Part shown: positions 9,001-16,439 of the stretch, piece by piece
Layout: each line of letters starts with the position of its first letter
Position numbering within the stretch: position 1 is the first letter of the stretch
Assembly: GCA_903924405.1 (NCBI GenBank)
Contig: CAIYBH010000414.1
Location: 1 to 33,501, forward strand
Length of the DNA: 33,501 nucleotides
Direction: 5' to 3'
DNA from: an uncultured Planctomycetaceae bacterium
GTDB taxonomy: Bacteria > Planctomycetota > Planctomycetia > Planctomycetales > Planctomycetaceae
Program-made: the position numbers and the translations under genes
The notes under the pieces: model-generated
The model's input: only the letters and a program-made list of their open reading frames with translations
What the model was told of the DNA's origin: nothing
Database searches by the model: none

Positions 9001-12000
9001 CTGATTTATGCGATTGATAACGACGGTCTGGTGCTGGCCAGTTTTGACCCCGTGACGCTGGAGCCGCAGTCGTTTACGACGCTGGCACGACCGGTCACGG
9101 CGATTTCGGTCGACGAAACCGGAGCGATCTTCGGGGTGACTGACGACGGCAGGGTTGTGGCCTTTGATGTCAGTGGGCGTGTGGATCACGAGATTGTTAC
9201 GGGCCTGGGTGTTCTGAGTGATATTGAGATCAATATTTCCGGGGACATTCTGGTCAGTTCGCGCACTGGTTCGTTTGGTTACACGACTGCGGCCCTCGCG
9301 GCGATTAGTGAATACGCATCCGGGGGAGGCACATCGGCGTTTGTGGCCTTTGGCGAGCACGTCACGAAGAACCGGGGAGAGCTGGTTGTCACGCTGACGA
9401 ATTCCGACGTGTCGGAGATCCTGATACCTTTGACTGTGATCATTCCGGAAGGTCAGCAGTCGATCGTGGTCCCGTTTGACGCCGTGGATGACAATCTGCG
9501 GGACGGCATTCAGGTGGTGAACATCACAGCGTCGGCAGTGGGTTATGTGCCCGGTGCGGAAGTGATCACTGTTGAAGATTACGAAGTGGTTCAGGTGGAT
9601 GTGGTGGCCGACGAGATATCGGAGGCTGCGGGACCAGGGGCTTCGATTGTCTATGTGCGGCGTACGGACATTGATGGTCCCTTTGACTACAAGTCGACGC
9701 AGCAGGCTTCGAATCCACAGGTTTATCAGCTGCTGGACCGCAACACAACGTTGTCGCCGATCACGATTCCGCGGCAGATTTCACGAATTTCTGACGTCAA
9801 CGTGACGGTGAGCTTCCGGCATGACTGGCTGGGGGATCTTGACGTGTATCTGGTCAGTCCCAAAGGGACTCGGGTTGAGTTGTTCACGGACCTGACCAGC
9901 AATGAAAAGAACATGACGGGGACAGTGCTGGATGATCAGGCGCGAACATCCATCGCTCGCGGTTCAGCTCCGTTCACCGGTCGCTATATGCCGGAAGGTT
10001 CACTGGCTGCGTTTGAGGGTGAAGAAGCGCAGGGAATCTGGTACCTGGAAGTCACGGACGACAATGTCAACGACTTTGGCCGGCTGCTGGGCTGGTCGCT
10101 GGAAGTGACGACGCTTGGTCTGTCGTCAACGACGGTTGATCTGATCACGGAAGACCCAACGGAAGCGGATTTCGGTGGTCAGACGACCATCCAGGTCGTG
10201 ATCCCCGCCAATCAGAGTGAAGCTTCGACGGTGCTGGATGCCGTTGATGATGATGTGCTGGATGGACCGCAAGTGACCGTGATTGCGGCAACTCAGATTT
10301 CGACACCGGGACTTGGCCTGGCATCTGACAGTGTGATTGTGACAGACGTGGAAACGCTGGAATTCACACTGAGCACGAACTTTGTTTCTGAGGCGGCCGG
10401 TGCTGGAGCATTGCAGGGGATCCTGCGGCGTGGAAACAGCGACACCGGAGCGTTCTCGGTTGAGGTACGGACCAGCGATTCTTCAAAGATCAGTCTTCCC
10501 GGGGCGGTGGACGGCGTGCCGTACCTTGTGACTTTCCCGGCGGGGGCGGACACGGTGACATTCCCTCTGGACGCCGTCGACAATTCTGTGATTGACGGCG
10601 ACATCGACGTGACAATCACGGTGGTTGCTCCTGCTTATGGGCCTGACAGTACGCAGGTAGTGACTGTTCAGGATTACGAGCCGCGTGTACTGATTTCGAC
10701 GCAGACTCCTGTGGTCAGAGAAGACGCGGGTAGTTTCAGTATCCTGCTGCAGCGAACTGATGGTGCCGACAACAACGTGGACTCCGAGATCTATCTCAGT
10801 GTGATCGGGTTCGGGTGGACCGTGATGGTTCCGACGCAGGTGATTATTCCGGCCGGAGTGGACTCCATCACGGTGCCTGTTCAGATCATGGATGACGACC
10901 TGCTGGGCGATCGTCAGGTAACGATCACGGCGGTTGGTTCAGGATTGATTGCAGGCAGTGTCAGTGTGCTGGTGACCGACCACGAAACCGTGACACTTTC
11001 TGTGAACAGGACGTCATTCCTGGAAAACGCGGGGCCGAAGGCCGCAACAGGCACCGTCACTCGCAGCAATGCGGACAATTCTCTGCCGCTGATGGTTTCG
11101 CTGGTGTCGTCTGATTTGACTGAGCTGACGGTACCTGCGACGGTGACCATTCCTGCGGGTTCAGCGTCTGTTTCCTTCGATATTGCTGCGGTGAATGACC
11201 CGGTTCTTGATGGAAATCAGATAGCGAGGATCACAGCCACCGCGGTGAACTATTTTGGGAGCAGCGTGGACATTACGGTGCGGGATCACGAACCGCCGGT
11301 CGTGACTGCTCCGGCGGCCACCACAACGAATCCTCGTCCGAAGATTCAGTGGCAGGAGATTGAGGGGGCGGTACGCTACGAGATTCAGGTTTCGAATCTG
11401 AGCACAGGTGTCTCCAACTTCATTCTGCGAAATGATCTGGTCACCCCCGAGTTTACTCCTTCAGAAAACCTCGGGATTGGTTTGTATCGGGCATGGATTC
11501 GCGCGGTAGATCAGTTTGAGATTCCGGGATTCTGGAGTCTGCCGCGGGACTTCATGGTCGACACGGCTCCGATCATCACGGCTCCGGTGGTCTCCGGAAC
11601 GCAGGCTTCTCCTTCGTTCCCACAGATTTCGTGGACTGCTGTGACGGATGCAGTCCGTTATGAACTCTGGGTGAACAATCTCACCACGGGGGTCTCGAAG
11701 GTGATCTACCGGACGGACCTTTTGACGACGACCTACAAGTCGACGGAAGGACTGGGATCGGGTGTTTATCGCGCGTTTGCGCGAGCGGTGAATGCCAGCG
11801 GACAGCCGGGCAAATGGAGTACGGCGAAAGACTTCACCGTCTTTGCACCTCCGGTCATCCAGCAGCCGCTGGCAGGAAGTTCGTTTGACCGCACACCGAC
11901 GTTCCAATGGACAGCGGTATCCGGAGCTACCTTGTACGACCTGTATGTCAGCAATAAGGCGACTGGTGCTGTGGTCCTGCGGAACCAGGCGGTTACCGGC

Positions 12001-12705
12001 ACGACACTGACGGCCACAGCGGACATGCCATTTGGCGACTACGACGTGTGGGTACGGGCGCTGGGTGGCAAGTTCATCAGTACATGGTCTGCGGTGCGGT
12101 CATTCTCAATTGGGATGCCGCCGGTGATTCTGTCTCCGATCGCAGGCAGTGCGACTGGTGGCAGTCCGACCTTCAGCTGGACAGCGGTCACCGGGGCTGA
12201 GCGTTACGAATTGTGGGTTGAAACAATTTCCACTCGGACTCGGGTGATCTATGAAAAGAATCTGACGAACACGTCCTTCACACCGTCGAGTGCTCTGGCA
12301 GCTGGCGGCTATCGCGTGTGGCTGCGTGCTGTGAGTGTGATGGGAGTTTACACCAGCTGGAGTAAAGCGGTGGACTTCGTCGTTGCAGCAGTGGACGTCC
12401 GGGAACGCCAGCCTGAGCCGGGTCTGCAGTTGACGGTACTTTCGAATCTGCTGGAGACCACAGGGGCGGCGGCGGCTGTCAGTAAGAGAGCGGCCGACCG
12501 TCGTGAATCGGCGGCTGTGGTGGCCGAGTATGTCGCGGAAGTGGTGACACCGGCGAAGGCTGTTGCTGAAGCGGTTCAGGTGGAAGTCCGGGGCATTGAC
12601 GCGGTCATGGAGAGCTGGACTGAGGCGGAGTGGTGGCTCACGAAGCCGGCGGCTCCGACGTCATTGCAGATCGCGGCAGTGGATCGCAAAAGTGTGAAAA
12701 TCTGA
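6022..12705 (+). CDS. Giant subtilisin-family (S8) protease with Calx-beta, propeller, P-domain and FN3-like repeats
   Basis: A 2227-residue predicted surface or secreted protease. In order: a basic N-terminus ending in SLEQRLVLSA at about 36-45 (planctomycete LEPR-XLL-type element, no classical signal core); a propeptide-like segment (about 47-122, VPNHVLVGV...YAEPDW); an S8 catalytic domain (about 137-455) with D177 (AIVDSGTD), H232 (GHGTHVSGT), oxyanion N323 (AAGNSS) and S398 (GTSMASPM); six Calx-beta repeats (about 459-1757), the second split by a beta-propeller (about 594-1119) and the third by a proprotein-convertase P-domain (about 1217-1365); four FN3-like repeats of about 90 residues (about 1758-2124); and a 100-residue Ala/Val/Glu-rich tail with no recognised anchor. 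All catalytic residues are present, so it should be active. ATG 6022 is preferred; an in-frame GTG at 5977 is possible. A strong terminator follows at 12740-12777. Confidence 0.93.
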   Translation: MDRRNNRGNGIANLLKSWTASRSNRRGKRIETLAVESLEQRLVLSAQYVPNHVLVGVDAGFLKSQEPATRLDTLVPGSESRPLGNYGVFLMKLPSNVTVPAAIDMLKGRAGIRYAEPDWIGSWDAVPNDPDFTRMWGMRNTGQNVNGSNGRIDADIDADAAWDVTTGSSSVLVAIVDSGTDYRHPDLAANIWVNPGEIAGNGIDDDANGYIDDVNGYDFADGDADPMDFVGHGTHVSGTVGAVGDNGVGTMGVNWNVSIVPMKIGNDFGGPISSAAIEAINYAVSIGATVSNHSYGINPTQAFEDAIIAAQAQNHLLVIAAGNSSSNNDIFPDFPASYPQDNIIAVSATDQDDSLAWFSSFGANSVDIGAPGVNIWSTTPQGGSLFYGPNYDFSDGTSMASPMVAGAVALLRSVAPSVPYSDITDALYSGADRVAALNGLVKTGARLNVNNALAQLQVASISISPSTIAENAGARAATLVVRKQSAPIDQPLTLDIFSSDSTEAVVRGLTGTSITIPAFVRQITLQIDAVDDTLLDGTQTVAFDLFYQGAPLQRVTLDVTDHETVSVVAAPSDVVENDGAGAGTLTITRSNTDVFSPPRVVAVGNRLRFFDKDGVQQGASILVPWPTGLRPAGQTVRDVTVLEDGRIVVFNGTSTVYISVYNPGTDAWTHQLIAGATASLSDTGTGGISASALQSVGGGTSTATYVIISDLETATGDAYGLVRYNVNTGVIDRFGTTSFGNRLFGSSWPESNIYELDPATGAVIRTYNTPGSGATQAGLAFDGKYIWYIENGSDSLYKIDADTGLVEDTFFVATTQNSGFEGLAWMNGLLYMLDPFITDEIVVFDPVLRQTINRLQVGKVNSGFNGGFDLDLSGGLAPNPARNSLFVSATFSDEVYEVSANNGLILRRPDGSPRVFGSGEYWEAGLATVGDKLYISPSTGGNSDIRIHDFDGALLGSFPGPFFFGLFGLGGDGIPGNVATSYRYRDASYGLDGLIYAIDNDGLVLASFDPVTLEPQSFTTLARPVTAISVDETGAIFGVTDDGRVVAFDVSGRVDHEIVTGLGVLSDIEINISGDILVSSRTGSFGYTTAALAAISEYASGGGTSAFVAFGEHVTKNRGELVVTLTNSDVSEILIPLTVIIPEGQQSIVVPFDAVDDNLRDGIQVVNITASAVGYVPGAEVITVEDYEVVQVDVVADEISEAAGPGASIVYVRRTDIDGPFDYKSTQQASNPQVYQLLDRNTTLSPITIPRQISRISDVNVTVSFRHDWLGDLDVYLVSPKGTRVELFTDLTSNEKNMTGTVLDDQARTSIARGSAPFTGRYMPEGSLAAFEGEEAQGIWYLEVTDDNVNDFGRLLGWSLEVTTLGLSSTTVDLITEDPTEADFGGQTTIQVVIPANQSEASTVLDAVDDDVLDGPQVTVIAATQISTPGLGLASDSVIVTDVETLEFTLSTNFVSEAAGAGALQGILRRGNSDTGAFSVEVRTSDSSKISLPGAVDGVPYLVTFPAGADTVTFPLDAVDNSVIDGDIDVTITVVAPAYGPDSTQVVTVQDYEPRVLISTQTPVVREDAGSFSILLQRTDGADNNVDSEIYLSVIGFGWTVMVPTQVIIPAGVDSITVPVQIMDDDLLGDRQVTITAVGSGLIAGSVSVLVTDHETVTLSVNRTSFLENAGPKAATGTVTRSNADNSLPLMVSLVSSDLTELTVPATVTIPAGSASVSFDIAAVNDPVLDGNQIARITATAVNYFGSSVDITVRDHEPPVVTAPAATTTNPRPKIQWQEIEGAVRYEIQVSNLSTGVSNFILRNDLVTPEFTPSENLGIGLYRAWIRAVDQFEIPGFWSLPRDFMVDTAPIITAPVVSGTQASPSFPQISWTAVTDAVRYELWVNNLTTGVSKVIYRTDLLTTTYKSTEGLGSGVYRAFARAVNASGQPGKWSTAKDFTVFAPPVIQQPLAGSSFDRTPTFQWTAVSGATLYDLYVSNKATGAVVLRNQAVTGTTLTATADMPFGDYDVWVRALGGKFISTWSAVRSFSIGMPPVILSPIAGSATGGSPTFSWTAVTGAERYELWVETISTRTRVIYEKNLTNTSFTPSSALAAGGYRVWLRAVSVMGVYTSWSKAVDFVVAAVDVRERQPEPGLQLTVLSNLLETTGAAAAVSKRAADRRESAAVVAEYVAEVVTPAKAVAEAVQVEVRGIDAVMESWTEAEWWLTKPAAPTSLQIAAVDRKSVKI
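7801..9377 (+). other. Beta-propeller domain inserted in Calx-beta repeat 2
   Basis: About 525 residues of blade-like repeats within the giant protease. Recurring patterns include VVAVGNRLRFFD, IYELDPATGAVIRTY, LYKIDADTG, GLAWMNGLLYMLD, EVSANNGLIL, GLIYAIDNDGLVLASFDP and ISVDETGAIFGVTDDGRVVAFD. These resemble NHL or quinoprotein-like propeller strands. The Calx-beta sequence before it ends in TITRSNTD and resumes after it with ELVVTLTNSDVSE, which together make a normal Calx-beta repeat. Blade number cannot be fixed by eye. Confidence 0.7.
9670..10113 (+). other. Proprotein convertase P-domain inserted in Calx-beta repeat 3
   Basis: The segment contains the conserved P-domain strands: TIPRQISRISDVNVTVSFRH, then GDLDVYLVSPKGTRVELF, the TSIARGSAPFTGRYMPEG region, and a terminal GIWYLEVTDDNVNDFGRLLG followed by WSLEVTT. 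P-domains commonly follow subtilisin or kexin-type catalytic domains and help folding or binding. Here it lies about 800 residues downstream of the catalytic domain and within a Calx-beta repeat. Confidence 0.85.
11293..12392 (+). repeat. Four tandem FN3-like repeats
   Basis: Four copies of about 90 residues begin near 11300, 11567, 11848 and 12118. Each has a TAP/SPI opening, an FxWTAV(T/S)GAxRYELWV core, a TGxxxVIYRxxL strand, a GxYRxWxRAV strand and a final WSxAxDFxV. The fold is probably an Ig/FN3-like beta-sandwich used as a spacer or for carbohydrate or surface binding; the function is inferred only. Confidence 0.75.
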
Positions 12706-12739
12706 GCGGATCAGACGGTCACTGAACAGGTGAATTTCC

Positions 12740-12777
12740 GGGACTCCTGGCGACTGCGTCAGGAGTCCCTTTTTTTT
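12740..12777 (+). terminator. Intrinsic terminator after the giant protease
   Basis: GGGACTCCTG (12740-12749) pairs perfectly with CAGGAGTCCC (12760-12769) around a 10-base loop and is followed by eight T residues (12770-12777). This is a textbook Rho-independent terminator. It ends 31 bases before the rsmE start. Confidence 0.93.
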
Positions 12778-12807
12778 GTGGGGTTGGCGTTCGGGGGGAG
12801 AGCTGAA

Positions 12808-13542
12808 TTGCATTGGACCTATGCAGAAGATCTTTCCGGGGAGCGAGTGCAGATTGAGGACTCGGAAGCGCACCACATGCTGCATGTGCTGCGAATGAAG
12901 GCGGGAGCGGCGGTCACTTTGTTTGACGGTCGTGGCAGTGTTGTGGACGCGGTTGTGGAAGGGGTCACAAAACGTGACGTGACGTGTCGAGTGCTGGGGC
13001 GGGTCAATGTTCCGGCGCCGGGATCCGGTGGTGTGACGGTTGCGGTTTCTCCGCCGAAGGGAGACCGACTGCGGTGGATGGTGGAAAAACTGACGGAGAT
13101 GGGGATTAGCCGCCTGATCCTGTTACAGACGGAGCGAACGGTTGTCACGCCCGGTGAAACTCGGCTGGAGAAACTGCGATCCTCTGTGATAGCGGCGTGC
13201 AAGCAATCGAAGCGACCGTGGCTGATGGAGCTTGGATCGCTGACGGGGCTGTCGGAGGTTCTGTCGTGGTCTCAGGACGCGCAGTTGTCAGTTTATCTTG
13301 CTCATCCGGGGGCAGGTGTTCGTGCGGGACTGTGGCACCCGAGTGGGCCGTCGGGAAGGCTCCTGCTGGTCGGGCCGGAAGGCGGGTTCAGCGAATCGGA
13401 AGTTGCCGGGATCAGGCCCTATGAAGTTGCGAGACTGGTCTGGCCGGGCACGATTCTGCGGACGGAAACGGCGGCGATCGTGTTTTCCGGATTGTTACAG
13501 GCTGGGGGCATGAATCGGGATATATCGAACCCGGAAGATTGA
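12808..13542 (+). CDS. rsmE: 16S rRNA m3U1498 methyltransferase RsmE
   Basis: RsmE methylates N3 of U1498 in 16S rRNA, using SAM bound in a SPOUT trefoil knot. The 244-residue protein has the N-terminal PUA-like part (EAHHMLHVLRMKAG, LFDGRG), the linker VSPPKGDRLRWMVEKLTEMG with QTERTVV and ACKQSKRPW, and the knot signatures LLVGPEGGFSESEV and TILRTETAAI. The frame is open upstream to an ATG at 12730, but that start would place the coding region through the terminator hairpin. TTG at 12808 aligns LHWTYAED with the usual MHRFF start, has a GGGGGGAG stretch just upstream and gives the normal family length. GTG at 12778 is the second choice. RsmE lies 151 bases before the MoxR operon. Confidence 0.93.
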   Translation: MHWTYAEDLSGERVQIEDSEAHHMLHVLRMKAGAAVTLFDGRGSVVDAVVEGVTKRDVTCRVLGRVNVPAPGSGGVTVAVSPPKGDRLRWMVEKLTEMGISRLILLQTERTVVTPGETRLEKLRSSVIAACKQSKRPWLMELGSLTGLSEVLSWSQDAQLSVYLAHPGAGVRAGLWHPSGPSGRLLLVGPEGGFSESEVAGIRPYEVARLVWPGTILRTETAAIVFSGLLQAGGMNRDISNPED

Positions 13543-13693
13543 CGCCGGTTGGGTCGGTCTGTCTGCAAAACGGGTTCAGTACGGTGGGGTCCTTGAAACT
13601 CGACGGAGGTTCTGTCATCCTTAGGGACGGAGTCCGGCGACATGCGGCACAGGAACGCGGACAGATTGCAGGGCCTGAAGGACACAGCGTCCG

Positions 13694-14626
13694 ATGTCGG
13701 ACTCACCCCGAAAACTTGTTGATGCGCGAGTGCTGGTGGAGACACCGGAGGGGGTTGATTTTCAGTTCAGGCTGGCGGGGCCCGGGCTTCGAGCGCATGC
13801 GTGGCTGATTGATGTATTGATTCGCTGCGGGGTGATTGCAGCCTTCGGGCTGCTGGGACTGTGGATTGGCTGGTTAGGCGGCGAGAATGGCTTGGGAGCT
13901 ATGGCCGGGCTGGCGACGATTGTCCTGTTTCTGGTCAGTTGGTTTTACGGGACGGTGTTTGAGTGTTTGATGAGTGGCCAGACGCCGGGGAAGAGGTTGC
14001 TGGGTCTGCGTGTGGTGCGGACGAATGGGACGCCGGTGGATGTTGTGAGTTCCGCGGGGCGAAATTTTCTGCGGACTGCCGATCTACTGCCATTTGGATA
14101 TACGGTCGGGTTGGTCTCCATGCTGATGACGCGTCGTCTTCAGCGTCTGGGAGATTTGTTTTTTGACACGATGGTGATTGATGAGAGGCGCAGGAACCTG
14201 CCTGTGAGGGAACAGCAGGCGGCGGGGGTGGAGGTCCTGTTGCGATCAGAATGTTCGGGTGTATTTCGAGTTCCGGAACGCACGCTGGGCGTGATTGAGC
14301 GACTGTTCGAGAAGGACCGGGAGATACCGGAAGCGCGGCGTGAAGAGCTGGCTCGTCCGTTGAGTGAGGTTCTGCAGCGGCAACTGGGTTGGAAATCGCC
14401 GGGGCCTGATCCGAAGAATCCGCACACATTTTTTCAGGGGCAGAGTTGTCGGCACACAAATTTCCTGCGGCGGGTCCTGAAGACATTTGCGGAGGATGCC
14501 GGGGATGAAGTGGGAGCGGCGGGGCCGCGATTTTCCCTGCGGAGCGTGAATCGTGGATCGCAGACAGCGGGGGACGGTGGCAATGGTTCGGGCCTGCGGT
14601 CTCCCAAACAGGAGGTTCGTCCATGA
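13694..14626 (+). CDS. RDD family membrane protein, first gene of the MoxR operon
   Basis: A 310-residue protein with an RDD membrane domain (about 25-165). R-A-H-A-W-L-I-D at the first helix and SGQTPGKRLLGLRVV with LGDLFFDTMVID at the end are the RDD landmarks, with two or three hydrophobic helices between them (VIAAFGLLGLWIGWLGG, GLATIVLFLVSWFYGTVFE). The last 140 residues are soluble, charged and not recognised; they include helical stretches (RTLGVIERLFEKDREIPEARREEL) and a Gly/Ser-rich end. RDD proteins are membrane proteins of uncertain, probably transport-related function. Its stop overlaps the next start by four bases (ATGA at 14623-14626), so the two genes are translationally coupled. 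RDD and SpoIIM genes commonly accompany MoxR/DUF58 clusters, which fits this order. Confidence 0.85.
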   Translation: MSDSPRKLVDARVLVETPEGVDFQFRLAGPGLRAHAWLIDVLIRCGVIAAFGLLGLWIGWLGGENGLGAMAGLATIVLFLVSWFYGTVFECLMSGQTPGKRLLGLRVVRTNGTPVDVVSSAGRNFLRTADLLPFGYTVGLVSMLMTRRLQRLGDLFFDTMVIDERRRNLPVREQQAAGVEVLLRSECSGVFRVPERTLGVIERLFEKDREIPEARREELARPLSEVLQRQLGWKSPGPDPKNPHTFFQGQSCRHTNFLRRVLKTFAEDAGDEVGAAGPRFSLRSVNRGSQTAGDGGNGSGLRSPKQEVRP

Positions 14627-15606
14627 ACCGAGAGCGATTTATCAGATCGCGACTGGGCGACTGGCAGCGGTTTGAGGTGCTGCTGCAGACCCTGAAGTCG
14701 ACTCGTCGAAGGTCATGGAAGGGCCGGGACGTCAGTGAGTTATCGCGGCTGTACCGTTCGATTTGTTATGACCTGTCGCTGGTGCAGTCTCGTGAATGGG
14801 GCGTGCGACTGGAGAGTTATCTGAACGACCTGGTTGCGCAGGGGCACAATTGTGTTTATCGGACAACACCGATCAGGCTGGCTGCGAGTCTGGAGTTTCT
14901 GGCGGTGGGGTTTCCGAGGTTGCTGCGGCGGCGTTGGCGTCCTTTTCTGCTTTCGACCGCCTTGTTTCTGATTCCGCTGCTGGTTTCGATTTTTGTGGGT
15001 TTGACGCGTCCGGACTTGTCTGCGCTGGTGTGTGGCGAGGAGGAGATTCGGGGGGCGATTGAGAGCTTCAGCAGACCGTTGTATGAGAATGCGGACATGA
15101 GATACGCGGGCCAGCGTAGTTTCATGTTTGGATTTTACGTGAACAACAACACGGGGATAGCGTTTCGTGCATTTGCCCTGGGGGCTCTGGCCGGGATAGG
15201 CACCTGTTATGTGCTGTTGTCGAACGGGATTTCGATCGGCATGGTGCAGGGGGCGATGCTGGCGGCGGGTGAGCCTGCATCGACGAACTTCAGCAGCTTC
15301 GTGATTACTCATGGATCATTTGAGTTGACGGCGATTGTGATTGCGGGGGCTGCCGGGTTTGTGCTGGCGCAGGGCCTGCTGATGCCTGGTGAGCGGACTC
15401 GTCTGGATTCACTGCGGTTTCATGGCCGTGAATCACTCCTGCTGGCGCTGGGTGCGGGGGCGATGCTGGTGCTGGCTGCCGTGATTGAGGGATATTTTTC
15501 ACCGTTACCGATTGCTCCTTCCGTTAAATACGTGGTGGGGAGTATTTCGTGGGTGATGGTCGCGTGCTGGCTGGCACTGGCAGGCAGGGCGAGGGCCATC
15601 GAATGA
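14623..15606 (+). CDS. Stage II sporulation protein M (SpoIIM/DUF95) family membrane protein
   Basis: A 327-residue polytopic membrane protein. The N-terminal 100 residues are soluble and helical (RFEVLLQTLKSTRRRSW, LSRLYRSICYDLSLV). About five hydrophobic segments follow: FLLSTALFLIPLLVSIFVGL, a segment from AFRAFALGALAGIG to the NG-x-x-x-G turn, a helix around SFELTAIVIAGAAGFVLAQG, LLLALGAGAMLVLAAVIEG, and a C-terminal helix. The NNNTGIAFRAF..G..G, LSNGISIG and HGSFEL motifs are typical of the family. The name is historical: non-sporulating bacteria carry it, and nothing here suggests spore formation. It is coupled at both ends by ATGA overlaps and probably works with the RDD protein and the MoxR ATPase in the membrane. 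Confidence 0.88.
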   Translation: MNRERFIRSRLGDWQRFEVLLQTLKSTRRRSWKGRDVSELSRLYRSICYDLSLVQSREWGVRLESYLNDLVAQGHNCVYRTTPIRLAASLEFLAVGFPRLLRRRWRPFLLSTALFLIPLLVSIFVGLTRPDLSALVCGEEEIRGAIESFSRPLYENADMRYAGQRSFMFGFYVNNNTGIAFRAFALGALAGIGTCYVLLSNGISIGMVQGAMLAAGEPASTNFSSFVITHGSFELTAIVIAGAAGFVLAQGLLMPGERTRLDSLRFHGRESLLLALGAGAMLVLAAVIEGYFSPLPIAPSVKYVVGSISWVMVACWLALAGRARAIE

Positions 15607-16439
15607 AGGTGGAAAACTGTATTGTCCGGGTGGAGCGTCGGAGCGCTGGGGAGTGTGTGGATCTGTCGTTTGTGTTTATGAGGGAGTTTTTTTCATCGAT
15701 TCTGCAATTGTGGCTGGTGTGTGCTGTTCCGGCCTGTTTGTTGGTGTGGTGTCTCAGTTCGCTGACGACGGACATGTTGTTACCTTCGGTGCTGATTTTT
15801 CTGGTGTTCAGTTCGATTTTCAGTTCATTACTGACGGTCTGCCTGGGGCCTCAGGTCTTTGCGATTCCGATTTCGCTTCGGGAAGCATTTCGGGGTTGGT
15901 TCAGGCGTTTTCCGGCGTGGCTTGCGGCGGTGGTTGTGGCGTGGTTGTTTCAGTGTCTGGCTGGTTTTTGTCTGGTCCTTCCAGCGGTGCTGGTGACGGC
16001 TTTTGTTGGGCACCTGCCGGAATTATTGTTTCTGGAGAAGACATCGCTGAGGAATCTGAAGGCGCGGCTCACGTGGCTTTCCGGCCATGGTGGTTACCGG
16101 AGAAACCTGGGTAGTGTTATGGAGTTGCTGGGGTACTGGGCTTCTTTGTCATCGGGTATTTTTGTGATTCTGGATCTGCTGAGCGGGACTCTGCTGAACA
16201 GGCCTGTATTTCTGGGGCGGATCTTTGCGGACGGTGCTTCGCGGGGGGATTTTCTGGTTCAGTTGCTGCTGGACGATCCGTTGTTTCTGACGGGCCTGCA
16301 ATTGGCGGTGTGGATACCTTATCCGTTGATTCGGGTGGCCTGGTTTTTCTGTTATCTGGATCAGCGAATTCGCAGTGAGTGCTGGGACCTGCAGGTGATG
16401 TTGCGCAGTGAGGCGCATCGACTGGAGAAGTCGTCATGA
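15603..16439 (+). CDS. Unclassified polytopic membrane protein of the MoxR operon
   Basis: A 278-residue protein that I cannot assign to a family with confidence. It has about five or six hydrophobic segments: near residues 31-52 (LQLWLVCAVPACLLVWCL), 60-82 (LPSVLIFLVFSSIFSSLL), 105-138 (AAVVVAWLFQCLAGFCLVLP), 172-190 and 222-250 (LAVWIPYPLIRVAWFFCYLD). The end YLDQRIRSECWDLQ is like the LYYDLRVRxEGxDLE end of several membrane proteins found next to MoxR/DUF4129 genes, and supports membership of the same system. The frame is open further upstream (to 15549), but the ATG at 15603 forms the same four-base ATGA overlap with the preceding stop as its neighbours. Its own stop overlaps the next start at 16436 in the same way. 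Confidence 0.75.
   Translation: MKVENCIVRVERRSAGECVDLSFVFMREFFSSILQLWLVCAVPACLLVWCLSSLTTDMLLPSVLIFLVFSSIFSSLLTVCLGPQVFAIPISLREAFRGWFRRFPAWLAAVVVAWLFQCLAGFCLVLPAVLVTAFVGHLPELLFLEKTSLRNLKARLTWLSGHGGYRRNLGSVMELLGYWASLSSGIFVILDLLSGTLLNRPVFLGRIFADGASRGDFLVQLLLDDPLFLTGLQLAVWIPYPLIRVAWFFCYLDQRIRSECWDLQVMLRSEAHRLEKSS

Larger units (their letters stand above)
7396..11292 (+). repeat. Array of six Calx-beta repeats, two interrupted
   Basis: Each repeat ends in an acidic turn: DHE (ending at 7710), DYE (9585), DVE (10353), DYE (10680), DHE (10986) and DHE (11292). The internal signature is an early SEAAG/ENAG stretch, a strand ending in R-S/T-N-T-D, then SSD-T-E, IPAG and a DD-x-x-x-DG loop (for example AVDDDVLDG). 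Repeat 2 starts at 7711, breaks at about 7800 and resumes at about 9378. Repeat 3 starts at 9586, breaks at about 9669 and resumes at about 10123. Calx-beta domains bind calcium in other proteins; binding here is inferred from the acidic loops. The similarity is at protein level and the DNA copies are diverged. Confidence 0.85.

Noticed and set aside
11293..12392. Possible DNA repeat array or CRISPR
   Set aside because: The period of about 270 bases comes from protein repeats; the DNA copies are diverged and there are no short identical repeats with spacers.
14623..15606. Evidence of sporulation from the SpoIIM-like gene
   Set aside because: The family is widespread in non-spore-formers and no other sporulation gene occurs here.
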